47,072 nt of DNA from contig CALALX010000031.1 in NCBI GenBank assembly GCA_937925635.1, forward strand, positions 1 to 47,072, in the 5' to 3' direction. This DNA comes from an uncultured Caulobacter sp. Lineage in GTDB: Bacteria > Pseudomonadota > Alphaproteobacteria > Caulobacterales > Caulobacteraceae. Position numbers and translations under genes: made by a program. The notes under the pieces were generated by a model that was not told the origin of the DNA, searched no databases, and saw only the letters and a list, made by a program, of their open reading frames with translations. Shown piece by piece: positions 17,879-25,961 of the stretch (within the stretch, counting starts at the first letter, position 1; the number at the start of each line of letters is the position of its first letter).

Positions 17879-19099
17879 ATGTCCGCCACGAACGCCATCG
17901 ATCCGGCCGCCGAAACGGCCCGGTATCTCGCCACGCTGCCGCCGGAGGTCCACGAAAAGGCCACGGCCTACACCCAGGGCGGCCACTGGCTGCTGTTGTG
18001 GGGAACCCTCCTGGCGATCCTGGTCAGCTGGCTGATCATCAGGACCGGCGTGCTGGTGAGCATTCGGTCCGGCGTCGAACGCGAGCGGCGTCGGCCGTGG
18101 CTGGCGGCGTTGGCCGTCTTGCCGGTTGCACTGGTGATGGATACCGCCCTGTCCCTGCCCTGGGCGGCCTATTCCGGATGGTGGCGCGAGAAGAGCTACG
18201 GCATGACCAGTCAGCCGTTTGGCGGCTGGCTCTCCGAGTGGGTGATGGGCGGGATCATCAACGTCGTCGGACTGCTGGTGCTGTTCCTGGCCATCTACTG
18301 GCTGCTGCGGCGGGCCCCGAGGACCTGGTGGCTGTGGGCCAGCGGCGTGACCGCGACCCTGCTCGTCGTCTTCATGCTGATCGCGCCGATCTACATCCTG
18401 CCGCTGTTCAATACCTACACGCCGGCGCCGGCCGGGCCGGTGCGTGACGCCGTCGTCGAACTGGCGAGGGCCAACAACGTGCCGTCGGACAAGATCTTCG
18501 TGTTCAACGGCTCCAAGCAGTCGAACCGCTACACCGCCAACGTCAGCGGCCTGTTCGGCTCGGCCCAGATCAACATGAGCGACACCATGTTCAAGGCCGG
18601 GGCGGACATGAGCGAGATCCGCGCCGTGGTCGCGCACGAGATGGGCCACTATGCCCGGATGCACATCCTCTGGACCGTCGGGATTCTGGCGCTGGTGGCG
18701 ACGGTCGTCTTTTGGCTGGTCGGCCGGTTGTTCCCGCTGGCCATGCGGCTTCTCGGCGCGCGGGGCGTGGAGGGCATCGCCGACCCGGCCGGGCTGCCGG
18801 TGTTCTTCGCCCTTCTGGCGGTGATCATGCTGGCGATCACGCCGGTGACCAACAGTCTGATTCGCATCGAGGAAACCGACGCCGACAACTTCTCTCTGAA
18901 AGCCGCCAACGAGCCGGACGGCTTGGCCAAGGCGCTGATCCAGACGGTCGAGTACCGCGCCGCCACGCCGGGCAAGCTGGAAGAAATCCTGTTCTATGAC
19001 CATCCGTCGGTCAGCAACCGGATCCTGAACGGCATGCGCTGGAAGGCGGCTCACCCGCCGGCCGCCGCCCCGGCTCCGGCGCCCGCGACGGGCGGCTAG
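17879..19099 (+). CDS. M48-family (Ste24-like) membrane metalloprotease
   Basis: A 406-residue multi-pass membrane protein. The zinc site is HEMGH at residues 253-257 (in VAHEMGHYARMH), with the third ligand in RIEETDADNFSL (Glu331/332). The region FVFNGSKQSNRYTANVSGLF upstream of it is typical of CAAX-protease/Ste24 relatives. About six or seven hydrophobic segments surround the catalytic domain, which should face the cytosol. Bacterial members lack prenylated substrates and probably cleave membrane proteins. GGGGAGGGG lies before the ATG. It is followed after 32 bases by the Sel1/2-oxoglutarate oxygenase gene, so co-transcription is possible. Confidence 0.92.
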   Translation: MSATNAIDPAAETARYLATLPPEVHEKATAYTQGGHWLLLWGTLLAILVSWLIIRTGVLVSIRSGVERERRRPWLAALAVLPVALVMDTALSLPWAAYSGWWREKSYGMTSQPFGGWLSEWVMGGIINVVGLLVLFLAIYWLLRRAPRTWWLWASGVTATLLVVFMLIAPIYILPLFNTYTPAPAGPVRDAVVELARANNVPSDKIFVFNGSKQSNRYTANVSGLFGSAQINMSDTMFKAGADMSEIRAVVAHEMGHYARMHILWTVGILALVATVVFWLVGRLFPLAMRLLGARGVEGIADPAGLPVFFALLAVIMLAITPVTNSLIRIEETDADNFSLKAANEPDGLAKALIQTVEYRAATPGKLEEILFYDHPSVSNRILNGMRWKAAHPPAAAPAPAPATGG

Positions 19100-19131
19100 C
19101 GGTCCGGACGTTCGGACGGTTAGAAGGGGGA

Positions 19132-20292
19132 ATGGAAACGCCCGAAAGTCTCGTCGCCGCCGCCCGCGCCGGCGACCCCGCCGCCCAGGAAAAGGTCGCC
19201 CTCGCATTCGAGGAGACCGGCGCCCCCGACGAAGCCCTCAACTGGATGGGCCTCGCCGCTCGCCAGGGCAAGGCCTCGGCGGTCGCTCGCCTCGGCCTGT
19301 GGGAGCTCATCGGCTACGGCATGCCGCAGAATCCTGGTTCGGGGGTCGAGAAGATCGTCATCGCCGCGCGGACCGGCGATCCGTTCGCGCTGCACGTCGC
19401 ATCGGTCGTGCACGCCGGCGGCATCGGCACGCCGCGCGATCTGGGCCAGGCCCTGGTCTGGCTGGTGGCCCTTGCCGAGCGCGGCGACGCGCGGGCGGCG
19501 TGCCAGCTCGGCCTGCTCGCCCGGTCCGGGGCCGCGCTGACCCAGGCGGCGCAGTGGGGTTCGCAGACCGCCGAGCTGTTTCTCAATGGGAAGCTCGGCG
19601 ACACCGCGATGCTCGACTGGCAGCTCGTGGCCTCGCAAGTCGACCTTTCGGACTTCGCCAAGCCCTTTCACAAGCACCAGGACCGCACCGAACCCAACGT
19701 CTGGATGCTGGACGCCCTGCTGGAGCCCTGGCTGTGCGACTACGTCATCGCCATGGCCGCTCCCGTGCTCACCCGCGGCAAGGTGCTCGACGACGAGGGC
19801 ATGGAGACCGTCCGCGAGGAGCGGACCAACACGGTCATGCACTTCGGCCTGACCGACAGTGATGTGATCCTGGAGCTGATCAGCGCGCGCCTGGCGGCCG
19901 CGGCCGAGATGCCGGCGGAGAATGGCGAGGCGCTGGGCGTCCTGCACTACGCCACCGGCGAGGTCTACAAGCCGCACGTCGACTATATTCCCGAGACGGT
20001 CGCCAACACTCACATCCTCGATCGGCTGGGCCAGCGCGTACGGACGTTGCTGGTCTACCTCAACGACGGCTTCGAGGGCGGCGCGACGGAGTTCCCGCAT
20101 CTGAAGGTCGGCTACAAGCCGCCCCGCGGCTGCAGCCTGATCTTCGACAGCGTCAAGCCGGACGGCTCGGTCGACCCGATGACCCTGCATGTCGGCGCGC
20201 CGCCGACGGCGGGCCAGAAATGGGTCATCTCCAAGTGGTTCCGGACCAAGGCCCTGCGCCCCGGCGAGGACGGGCGACCCAACCTGGTCTAG
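19132..20292 (+). CDS. Sel1-repeat / 2-oxoglutarate-Fe(II) oxygenase (prolyl 4-hydroxylase-like)
   Basis: A 386-residue two-part protein. Residues about 1-140 are Sel1/TPR-like helical repeats (ALNWMGLAARQGKASAVARL, QALVWLVALAERGDARAACQ, LGLLARSG). Residues about 185-375 are a prolyl-4-hydroxylase-type double-stranded beta-helix. The iron ligands are His282 and Asp284 (YKPHVDYIPE) and His353 (TLHVGAPPTAGQKW), and Lys363 is the 2-oxoglutarate-binding basic residue. RTLLVYLNDGFEGGATEFP is characteristic. All catalytic residues are present, so it should hydroxylate a protein or peptide target. The Sel1 part probably recruits it. No signal peptide is seen. Confidence 0.9.
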   Translation: METPESLVAAARAGDPAAQEKVALAFEETGAPDEALNWMGLAARQGKASAVARLGLWELIGYGMPQNPGSGVEKIVIAARTGDPFALHVASVVHAGGIGTPRDLGQALVWLVALAERGDARAACQLGLLARSGAALTQAAQWGSQTAELFLNGKLGDTAMLDWQLVASQVDLSDFAKPFHKHQDRTEPNVWMLDALLEPWLCDYVIAMAAPVLTRGKVLDDEGMETVREERTNTVMHFGLTDSDVILELISARLAAAAEMPAENGEALGVLHYATGEVYKPHVDYIPETVANTHILDRLGQRVRTLLVYLNDGFEGGATEFPHLKVGYKPPRGCSLIFDSVKPDGSVDPMTLHVGAPPTAGQKWVISKWFRTKALRPGEDGRPNLV

Positions 20293-20333
20293 CGACGAGG
20301 GCGAGCCGCCGCGGCGACGACCGGCTCGGCGTT

Positions 20334-21449
20334 CTACCGTTTCCGGACGAACACCGTGCCGGCCGAATAGCCGGCGCCGAACGAGCAGATCAGACCGGTC
20401 TCGCCGGGCCGGAAGTCCTCGTTGGTCTTGTGGAAGGCGATGATCGAGCCGGCGCTGGAGGTGTTGGCGTACTCGTCCAGGATGATGACGTTCTCGCCCG
20501 GCTGCGGGTCGCGGCCCAGCACCTTGCGACCGATCATCTCGTTCATGTTGATATTGGCCTGGTGCAGCCACATGCGCTTGAGACCGTGCGGATCGACGCC
20601 GATCTCGGCCGCATGCTCAAGGATCATTTCGCTGACCATCGGCACGACCTCGCGGAAGACCTTGCGGCCTTCCTGGACGAATAGCTTGTCCCTGGCGCCG
20701 ACGCCCTCGGGCGCCGCTCGGTTCAGGAAGCCGAAATTGTTGCGGATGTTGTTGGAGAACTGGGTCTTCAACCGCGTGCCCAGAATCTCCCAGCCGTCCG
20801 TGGCGTCTTCGGCGCGTTCGACGATCACCGCCGTCGCGACATCGCCGAAGATGAAGTGGCTGTCGCGATCACGGAAGTTGAGGTGGCCCGAGCAGATCTC
20901 CGGATTGACAATCAGGACGGCCCGCGCGGAGCCCGTGGCGATGAAGTCGGCGGCGGTCTTGATGCCGAAGGTGGCGCTGGAGCAGGCGACGTTCATGTCG
21001 AAGGCGAAGCCGCCGATGCCCAGCGCCTGCTGCACCTCGATGGCCATGGCCGGATAGGCGCGCTGCATGTTGGAGGCGGCGCAGAGGACGGCGTCGATGT
21101 TTTCCACCCCCTTGCCCCAGCGTTCGATCGCCTGCCGGGCGGCCTTCACCGCGATCTCGGCCAGGATCGACAGCTCCTCATTGGAGCGCTCTGGAATGTT
21201 GGGTCGCATGACCTCCGGGTCGAGGATGCCCGCCTTGTCGACCACGAAGCGCGACTTTATTCCCGAGGCCTTCTCGATGAACTCCGGAGAGGACGGGGCC
21301 AGCGCCTCGACCTCGCCGGCCGCGATGGCCTCGGCGTTGGCGGCGTTGAACCGCTCGACATAGGCGTTGAAGGACTGGACCAGCTCGCTGTTCGAGATGC
21401 TCTGGTCCGGCGTGTAGAGACCGGTGGCGGCGATGACGGCCTGGTGCAC
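20334..21449 (-). CDS. Beta-ketoacyl-ACP synthase III-family protein
   Basis: A 371-residue thiolase-fold condensing enzyme related to FabH. The catalytic triad is Cys156 (NVACSSATFG), His296 (WLHQANINMNEM) and Asn329 (EYANTSSAGS). It is longer than E. coli FabH (about 317) owing to an insertion around residues 25-90, a feature of a FabH-like subgroup whose physiological acyl substrate is not certain. The start is assigned to a GTG at 21449 (Met-His-Gln-Ala-Val-Ile-Ala-Ala-Thr-Gly), where family similarity begins; no strong ribosome-binding site is seen, so it could be a few codons off. No other fatty-acid genes are nearby, so it may serve a specialised lipid or metabolite. Confidence 0.85.
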   Translation of the reverse strand: MHQAVIAATGLYTPDQSISNSELVQSFNAYVERFNAANAEAIAAGEVEALAPSSPEFIEKASGIKSRFVVDKAGILDPEVMRPNIPERSNEELSILAEIAVKAARQAIERWGKGVENIDAVLCAASNMQRAYPAMAIEVQQALGIGGFAFDMNVACSSATFGIKTAADFIATGSARAVLIVNPEICSGHLNFRDRDSHFIFGDVATAVIVERAEDATDGWEILGTRLKTQFSNNIRNNFGFLNRAAPEGVGARDKLFVQEGRKVFREVVPMVSEMILEHAAEIGVDPHGLKRMWLHQANINMNEMIGRKVLGRDPQPGENVIILDEYANTSSAGSIIAFHKTNEDFRPGETGLICSFGAGYSAGTVFVRKR

Positions 21450-21681
21450 TGTGACGATGTCCCGACGATGGCCGCGGGCGTGGCGTCGCGCGGCGTTCTT
21501 GTTGTTGCTGACGATAGATAGCACGCCGCGCGCCCGCGTCAGCCCGTCCCGGCCGCCGTGGCGTTCGAGCAACGCAACAAACCCGCCTCATTTGCTCCGC
21601 TGAACCGTCCTTCCTCCGCCGCGTTTGGCTCCTACGCCGTTGGCCGCTGGGGAGCTGAAAAGCGTCAAGGAGACTATGACG

Positions 21682-22176
21682 ATGAAAACTCTCATGATCG
21701 CGGCTTCGGCCGCCGTGCTGTCGATGGCCGCCATTCCGGCTGTTTCGCAGGCTCAGGACATGTACGGAACGCTCGGCTACGCCGGCGTGGACGCCGAGGG
21801 CGCCGATCTGGGCGCGATCCAGGGCCGTCTCGGCTACAAGTTCAACCCCTACCTCGGCGTCGAGGGCGAAGCGGCCTTCGGCGTCAGCGATGACACGGTC
21901 TCGGGCGTCGATGTCGAGATGAAGCACGAGATCGGCCTGTTCGGCGTCGTCACCGCGCCCGTGTCGCCGCAGTTCGACCTCTTCGGCCGCGTCGGCTACA
22001 CCGGCGCCAGCTTCGACACTTCGCTGGGCGACCTGGACACCGACGGCTTCGCCTGGGGTGTCGGCGGTCAGTACAATGTCACCGACAAGGACGGCATCCG
22101 GCTCGACTGGACCCGCCATGACCACGACGACGCCGAGGCCGATGTGTGGTCCATCGGCTACAGTCGGAAGTTCTAA
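21682..22176 (+). CDS. Outer-membrane beta-barrel protein
   Basis: A 164-residue protein with a signal peptide (MKTLMIAASAAVLSMAAIPAVSQA|Q) and an OmpA/OmpW-like eight-strand barrel pattern: alternating hydrophobic strands (MYGTLGYAGVDAEG, AIQGRLGYKFNPYLGVEGEA, FGRVGYTGASFD, WGVGGQYNV) and a terminal aromatic (YSRKF) as expected for BAM recognition. AAGGAG lies nine bases before the ATG at 21682 and three before the ATG at 21676, so the former is preferred. It is followed by a strong terminator and then by a paralogue of exactly the same length. Confidence 0.85.
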   Translation: MKTLMIAASAAVLSMAAIPAVSQAQDMYGTLGYAGVDAEGADLGAIQGRLGYKFNPYLGVEGEAAFGVSDDTVSGVDVEMKHEIGLFGVVTAPVSPQFDLFGRVGYTGASFDTSLGDLDTDGFAWGVGGQYNVTDKDGIRLDWTRHDHDDAEADVWSIGYSRKF

Positions 22177-22205
22177 CACCCACTAGGCCGAGAAGGCCCG
22201 GAAGA

Positions 22206-22229
22206 CCCCTCCTTCGGGAGGGGTTTTTT
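22206..22229 (+). terminator. Intrinsic terminator after the first beta-barrel gene
   Basis: CCCCTCC-TTCG-GGAGGGG (tetraloop) is followed by six Ts, 30 bases after the stop codon. Confidence 0.9.
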
Positions 22230-22316
22230 GTTGTCGCCCCTCGAGAACGCCGATAGGCGAACAGTGCGCGCCAAGAACGGACGCGTACAAAAAGAGAAGC
22301 ATCGTTGGGGAATCCT

Positions 22317-22811
22317 ATGAAGAAGATGATCGCAGCGGCGGCGGCCGCGGCCGCCCTGTTCGGCCTGCCCGCGCTCGCCCATGCCGAAGCCCAGATCTAT
22401 GGCACCATCGGCTATGCCAACATTGACGTCGATCCGGTCAACCTCGGCGGCATCCAGGCCCGCCTGGGCGCCCAGTTCAACCCTCACCTCGCCATTGAGG
22501 GTGAAGCCGCCTTCGGCGTCCAGGACGACGAGATCCTCGGCGTCACGGTCGAACTGAGCAACGAGTTCGCCGTGTTCGCGGTCGGCAAGCTGCCGGTGTC
22601 TGAGTCGGTCAACCTGTTCGCCCGCGTTGGCTATTCCAACACCGACATCGACGTCGGCGGCACGAGCGCCAGTGGGGACGGCTTCGCTTACGGCGTGGGC
22701 GGTGAAGCGTTCTTCACCGAAAACGATGGCGTCCGCTTCGACTGGACCAAGCACGACGCCGACGGCGCCGACGCCGACGTTTGGGCGATCGCCTACGTCC
22801 GCCGCTTCTAG
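22317..22811 (+). CDS. Outer-membrane beta-barrel protein (tandem paralogue)
   Basis: A 164-residue protein with a signal peptide (MKKMIAAAAAAAALFGLPALAHA|E) and the same barrel pattern as its neighbour: IYGTIGYANIDVDPVNLGGI, RLGAQFNPHLAIEGEAAFGV, FARVGYSNTDID, ending AYVRRF. The two proteins align end to end and are clearly duplicates that have diverged, each with its own terminator and therefore probably its own promoter. The 140-base gap between stop and start holds the first terminator and presumably a promoter. Function beyond an envelope role is unknown. Confidence 0.85.
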   Translation: MKKMIAAAAAAAALFGLPALAHAEAQIYGTIGYANIDVDPVNLGGIQARLGAQFNPHLAIEGEAAFGVQDDEILGVTVELSNEFAVFAVGKLPVSESVNLFARVGYSNTDIDVGGTSASGDGFAYGVGGEAFFTENDGVRFDWTKHDADGADADVWAIAYVRRF

Positions 22812-22847
22812 TCGACGTCCCCACGCGGGACCGCGACAACAGGTCAG

Positions 22848-22877
22848 GCCCTCTCCCGGCGACGGGGGAGGGCTTTT
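22848..22877 (+). terminator. Intrinsic terminator after the second beta-barrel gene
   Basis: GCCCTCTCCC pairs with GGGGGAGGGC (one G-T pair) around a short loop and is followed by four Ts. Confidence 0.75.
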
Positions 22878-22934
22878 CTGTTGACGCGATGGCCGGCGGG
22901 TAGAAACTCGCGCGCCGGGGAAGAAGGCGACGCC

Positions 22935-23339
22935 GTGGAAGATCTCTACATACTCATAGGCTCGGCCGTGGCCGTCGCCTTGATGGTCGCGGTGGCCGCC
23001 TGGGCGCGGATCGCGCGCCCCATCGCCGCGCTCGACCCCGACTCGGCGCGCACGCTGTTGGCCGCCGAGTTTCCGGACCATGCGCCGACCCGGACCTGGA
23101 TCGCCGCGGACGGCGCGGGCCTGATCGCGCGCGCCGGCGACCAGGCGCTGGTGCTCTACCGCCTCGGCGATTCCTGGGTCGCGCGCACTCTGCGTTGGGA
23201 GGACGCCCTCAAGGCGCCCGTTCGCGCGGGCAAGGTGTGCCTGAAATTGCGCGATCCCGCCGCGCCCGTGGCGAAGCTGGCCGTCAGCGGGGTCAACCCC
23301 TGGCCCCCCGAGACCAACGATGAGGCCATCGCCGCATGA
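22935..23339 (+). CDS. Small membrane-anchored hypothetical protein
   Basis: A 134-residue protein starting at GTG (Met-Glu-Asp-Leu-Tyr-Ile-Leu-Ile), with one N-terminal transmembrane segment (YILIGSAVAVALMVAVAAWA) and a soluble domain of about 100 residues (LIARAGDQALVLYRLGDSWV, then ARTLRWEDALKAPVR). No known family is recognised. GAAGAAGGCGA lies before the GTG. Its stop overlaps the next start as ATGA, so it is translationally coupled to the sterol-desaturase-family gene and probably works with it at the membrane. Confidence 0.75.
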   Translation: MEDLYILIGSAVAVALMVAVAAWARIARPIAALDPDSARTLLAAEFPDHAPTRTWIAADGAGLIARAGDQALVLYRLGDSWVARTLRWEDALKAPVRAGKVCLKLRDPAAPVAKLAVSGVNPWPPETNDEAIAA

Positions 23340-24286
23340 CGCTCGACCCGATCAAGCCCGCCTTCGACCCGGTCACCTGGGCGATCCCGATGTTTGTCGT
23401 CACGATCGTGCTGGAGATCGTGCTCGGCCGTCTCGGCAAGGCGAAGGCGACCTACGAGGCGAAGGACACCGCCACCTCGCTGGCCATGGGGCTCGGCAGC
23501 ACCATCGTCGGCGGCTTCACGGCGGCGGCCATCGCGGGGGTCAGCATCTGGGTCTGGCAGAACCATCGGATCCTCGAGGTTCCGATGACGGCCTGGTGGG
23601 CCTGGGTGGCGGTCTTCTTTCTCGAGGATCTGACCTACTACTGGTTCCACCGCATCGCTCATGAGCGGCGGTTCTGGTGGGCCAGCCATGTGAACCACCA
23701 TTCCTCGCAGCACTACAACCTGGCCACCGCCCTGCGTCAGACCTGGACCGGAGGGGTGGCGGGCACCTGGCTGCTGTGGCTGCCGCTGGCTCTGATCGGA
23801 TTTCCGCCGGCGATGATCGCCATCCAGAAGGGGATCAGTCTCGTCTACCAGTACTGGGTCCACACCGAGGCCATCAACAAGCTGCCGCGCTGGTTCGAGG
23901 CGGTGATGAACACGCCCTCGCATCACCGCGTGCATCACGCCCGCAATCCCCGCTACCTGGACGCCAACTACGCCGGCATCCTGATCATCTGGGACCGCCT
24001 GTTCGGCACCTTCATTCCCGAGGACGAGAAGGAGCCGCCGCGCTACGGCCTTGTCCATAACCTCGGCGATTTCAACCTGTTGCGGGTCGCGTTCCACGAG
24101 TGGATGGGCATCGGCAAGGATCTGGCCGGCTCCCGCTCGATCCGCGAGGTGGTCGGCTACCTGTTCGGCCCGCCGGGCTGGAGCCCCGACGGCTCGCGCG
24201 ATACGTCGGCCAGCCTGAAGGCCAAGTGGCGCGCGCGCGAGTCGGCCAAGGTCGCCGGGGCGCCGGAGCAGATCGCGGCGGAGTAG
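23336..24286 (+). CDS. Sterol desaturase / fatty acid hydroxylase family protein
   Basis: A 316-residue membrane di-iron oxygenase. The three histidine boxes are HRIAH (in YYWFHRIAHERRFWWASH), HVNHH (in SHVNHHSSQHYN) and HHRVHH (in TPSHHRVHHARNPRYLD), all intact. Hydrophobic segments before the first box and between boxes anchor it in the inner membrane. Members hydroxylate or desaturate sterols, carotenoids or fatty acids; the bacterial substrate is often a lipid or hopanoid-like molecule and cannot be told here. It starts within the stop of the preceding membrane protein (ATGA). Confidence 0.9.
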   Translation: MTLDPIKPAFDPVTWAIPMFVVTIVLEIVLGRLGKAKATYEAKDTATSLAMGLGSTIVGGFTAAAIAGVSIWVWQNHRILEVPMTAWWAWVAVFFLEDLTYYWFHRIAHERRFWWASHVNHHSSQHYNLATALRQTWTGGVAGTWLLWLPLALIGFPPAMIAIQKGISLVYQYWVHTEAINKLPRWFEAVMNTPSHHRVHHARNPRYLDANYAGILIIWDRLFGTFIPEDEKEPPRYGLVHNLGDFNLLRVAFHEWMGIGKDLAGSRSIREVVGYLFGPPGWSPDGSRDTSASLKAKWRARESAKVAGAPEQIAAE

Positions 24287-24317
24287 GCTTGGGGACGCCG
24301 CCCCAAGACCTCCGCTC

Positions 24318-24357
24318 ATCCTCGCCCCCGGGTCGCGCGAAGCGCGCCCCCGAGGAT
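24318..24357. repeat. Palindromic repeat (ATCCTCG type)
   Basis: ATCCTCG and CGAGGAT bound an interior that is also self-complementary (GGGTCGCGCGAAGCGCGCCC). It belongs to the repeat-rich gap after the sterol-desaturase-family gene. Confidence 0.5.
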
Positions 24358-24410
24358 ACACTCCAGCGAGGACCCGGTCTGTTGAACGTGCGCGCAGGGC
24401 GGGTCCATCC

Positions 24411-24496
24411 ATCCCCGTCTTCCTGGCGAAGGCGGGGATCCATCTTCGCGCCCCGAGCCCCTGCCCCGATGGGCCCCCGCCTTCGCCGGGGTGATC
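24411..24496. repeat. Pair of ATCCCCGCCTTCG-type palindromes
   Basis: ATCCCCG at 24411 pairs with CGGGGAT at 24433, and a second hairpin CCCCCG-ccttcg-CCGGGGTG follows at about 24474. The halves sit in inverted orientation around a GGATCCATC / GATGGGCCC spacer. This resembles the common alphaproteobacterial intergenic palindrome built on CCCCGCCTTCGCGGGG. Confidence 0.5.
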
Positions 24497-24499
24497 GGG

Positions 24500-24873
24500 A
24501 ATGGGGGGATAAGCGGAAATCTGCGCACCCCCTCCCGGGCCTCCCGCATCCTCATCGGCGTTCCATCGCACGGGGAGGGCGCTCGGCCGGCGACCTTGCG
24601 GCGGCGGAATGGAGTTCGAGCGGGGACAGCTGGCAGGGGGTTACTGCCAGGGTCCGGGGAGGCCTTGCCAGGCTCCCGCCCGTCGGAGGCGCTCCGGCTA
24701 AGCCCGAATACGGCTGCCGAGCGGAAGCTTCCGGATAACGACCTTCGCGGAGCGTCACGGTCTTTCCCACTCTTGCACCTTGCACACACAGACATCCGGG
24801 CGAGACCGGAGCGCTCCGCACCACCTCCCCAACCTTCAGGGCCAAACCCGTGAGGCGGCGATCCCGTGGCCGC
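24500..24873. other. Gap with no convincing gene
   Basis: About 370 bases between the palindromes and the NUDIX regulator. Open frames exist on both strands, but their composition is uniform and they show no recognisable domain or ribosome-binding site. Small inverted repeats are present, for example CTGGCAG-gggtta-CTGCCAG near 24630 and GGAGCGCTCC near 24806. It may be an old multi-palindrome element; no gene is called. Confidence 0.45.
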
Positions 24874-25854
24874 CTAGTCCCGCAGCAGCGGCAGGCTCAG
24901 CCCGCCCGCCGGACGCTGGGTCAGCAGCTCGCGGCGGAAGCGGAACAGCTCCGCAGGGCGGCCGCCGGTCTCGGTGTCCATGCGGCCGAGGCCCTCGACG
25001 AGGTCGATGCGCTCGACCACGCGGCGGAAGTTCTGCTTGTGCAGCGGCACCCCGGCGATCGCCTCCACCGCCCGCTGCAGGGCCGACAGGGTGAACTCCG
25101 GCGGCATCAGCTCGAACACCACCGGGCGGTACTTCAGCTTGCCGCGCAGTCGGCCCAGGCCCGTGGCGAGAATGCGCCGGTGATCCGACAACATCGGCTC
25201 GCCCAGGGCCGCCGAGAGGGCGCGCGGCTCGACCGCATCCTCGCCCAGATCGCGGCGGCGGTCACGGGCCGCCTCCGGGGCCAGCCCGGCCTCGTAGAGC
25301 AGCTCATAGCGATCGAGGACCCGCTCCTCGTTCCAACCGGCGCCGTCCAGCGCGAACAGCAGCCGGGCCCGGGACAGGCGTCCGTCGTCGCGTCCCGCCC
25401 AGGCGCGCAGGGCCGGCGCGATGGCCTCGTCGATCAGGGCCGGGCGGCCGAGCCGCCAGTCCTCCCAGGGAAAGAACCGCGACCAGGGCGCCCAGGCGGT
25501 GTCCGGCGCCGCGGTGTCGACGGCCGCCGGGGTCAGGGCCAGGTAGCCGACCGAGACGACGCGCGCGGCGCCGGCCCCGACCTCGGCGCGCGGCGCATCG
25601 CGACCCTTGTCGCCGAAGGTGTAGAGCTGCTCGACAAAGCCGAGATCGAAACCGGTCTGCTCGGTGACGAAGGCGCGCAGGGCGATCTCGAAGGTGCGGT
25701 GGCCTTCCGGATCGAAAGGACCGAACGGCAGGCCGGGCAGGGTGGTCGCGCGGTCGGTCGCCGCGTCGTGCGGACGCACGGTCAGCACCACCGCCTCGCC
25801 GTTGCGGACAGCCATGGTGACGGCGGACAGGCCGATGACGACGGAGAGGGTCAT
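24874..25854 (-). CDS. NUDIX-domain winged-helix regulator (NrtR-like)
   Basis: A 326-residue protein with an N-terminal NUDIX fold (about 1-150) and a C-terminal winged helix (about 235-320) resembling NrtR regulators: PVVFELMPPEFTLSALQRAV, then LHKQNFRRVVERIDLVEGLG. The NUDIX box region reads RTFEIALRAFVTEQTGF, where the metal-binding REx2EE signature is degraded (Arg-Ala-Phe-Val-Thr-Glu-Gln). The domain therefore probably senses a nucleotide-type ligand, such as an ADP-ribose derivative, instead of hydrolysing it. In this family the C-terminal domain binds DNA. An insertion of about 80 residues in the middle is unusual. No NAD-biosynthesis gene is adjacent, so the target is unknown. Confidence 0.8.
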   Translation of the reverse strand: MTLSVVIGLSAVTMAVRNGEAVVLTVRPHDAATDRATTLPGLPFGPFDPEGHRTFEIALRAFVTEQTGFDLGFVEQLYTFGDKGRDAPRAEVGAGAARVVSVGYLALTPAAVDTAAPDTAWAPWSRFFPWEDWRLGRPALIDEAIAPALRAWAGRDDGRLSRARLLFALDGAGWNEERVLDRYELLYEAGLAPEAARDRRRDLGEDAVEPRALSAALGEPMLSDHRRILATGLGRLRGKLKYRPVVFELMPPEFTLSALQRAVEAIAGVPLHKQNFRRVVERIDLVEGLGRMDTETGGRPAELFRFRRELLTQRPAGGLSLPLLRD

Positions 25855-25961
25855 TGAATCCTGACTAGCACTCCCACCTTCCCGTGGGGAGGGACGGACC
25901 TCTTACCGGATGTCGTGGCCGCTCGCCGCCGACCGGGGTGTGCCGATGCGCGGTCCAGCGC

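Noticed and set aside
24316..24795. Minus-strand open frame in the repeat-rich gap
   Set aside because: It runs through several palindromes, has no ribosome-binding site and shows no domain; more likely an accidental open frame over repeats.
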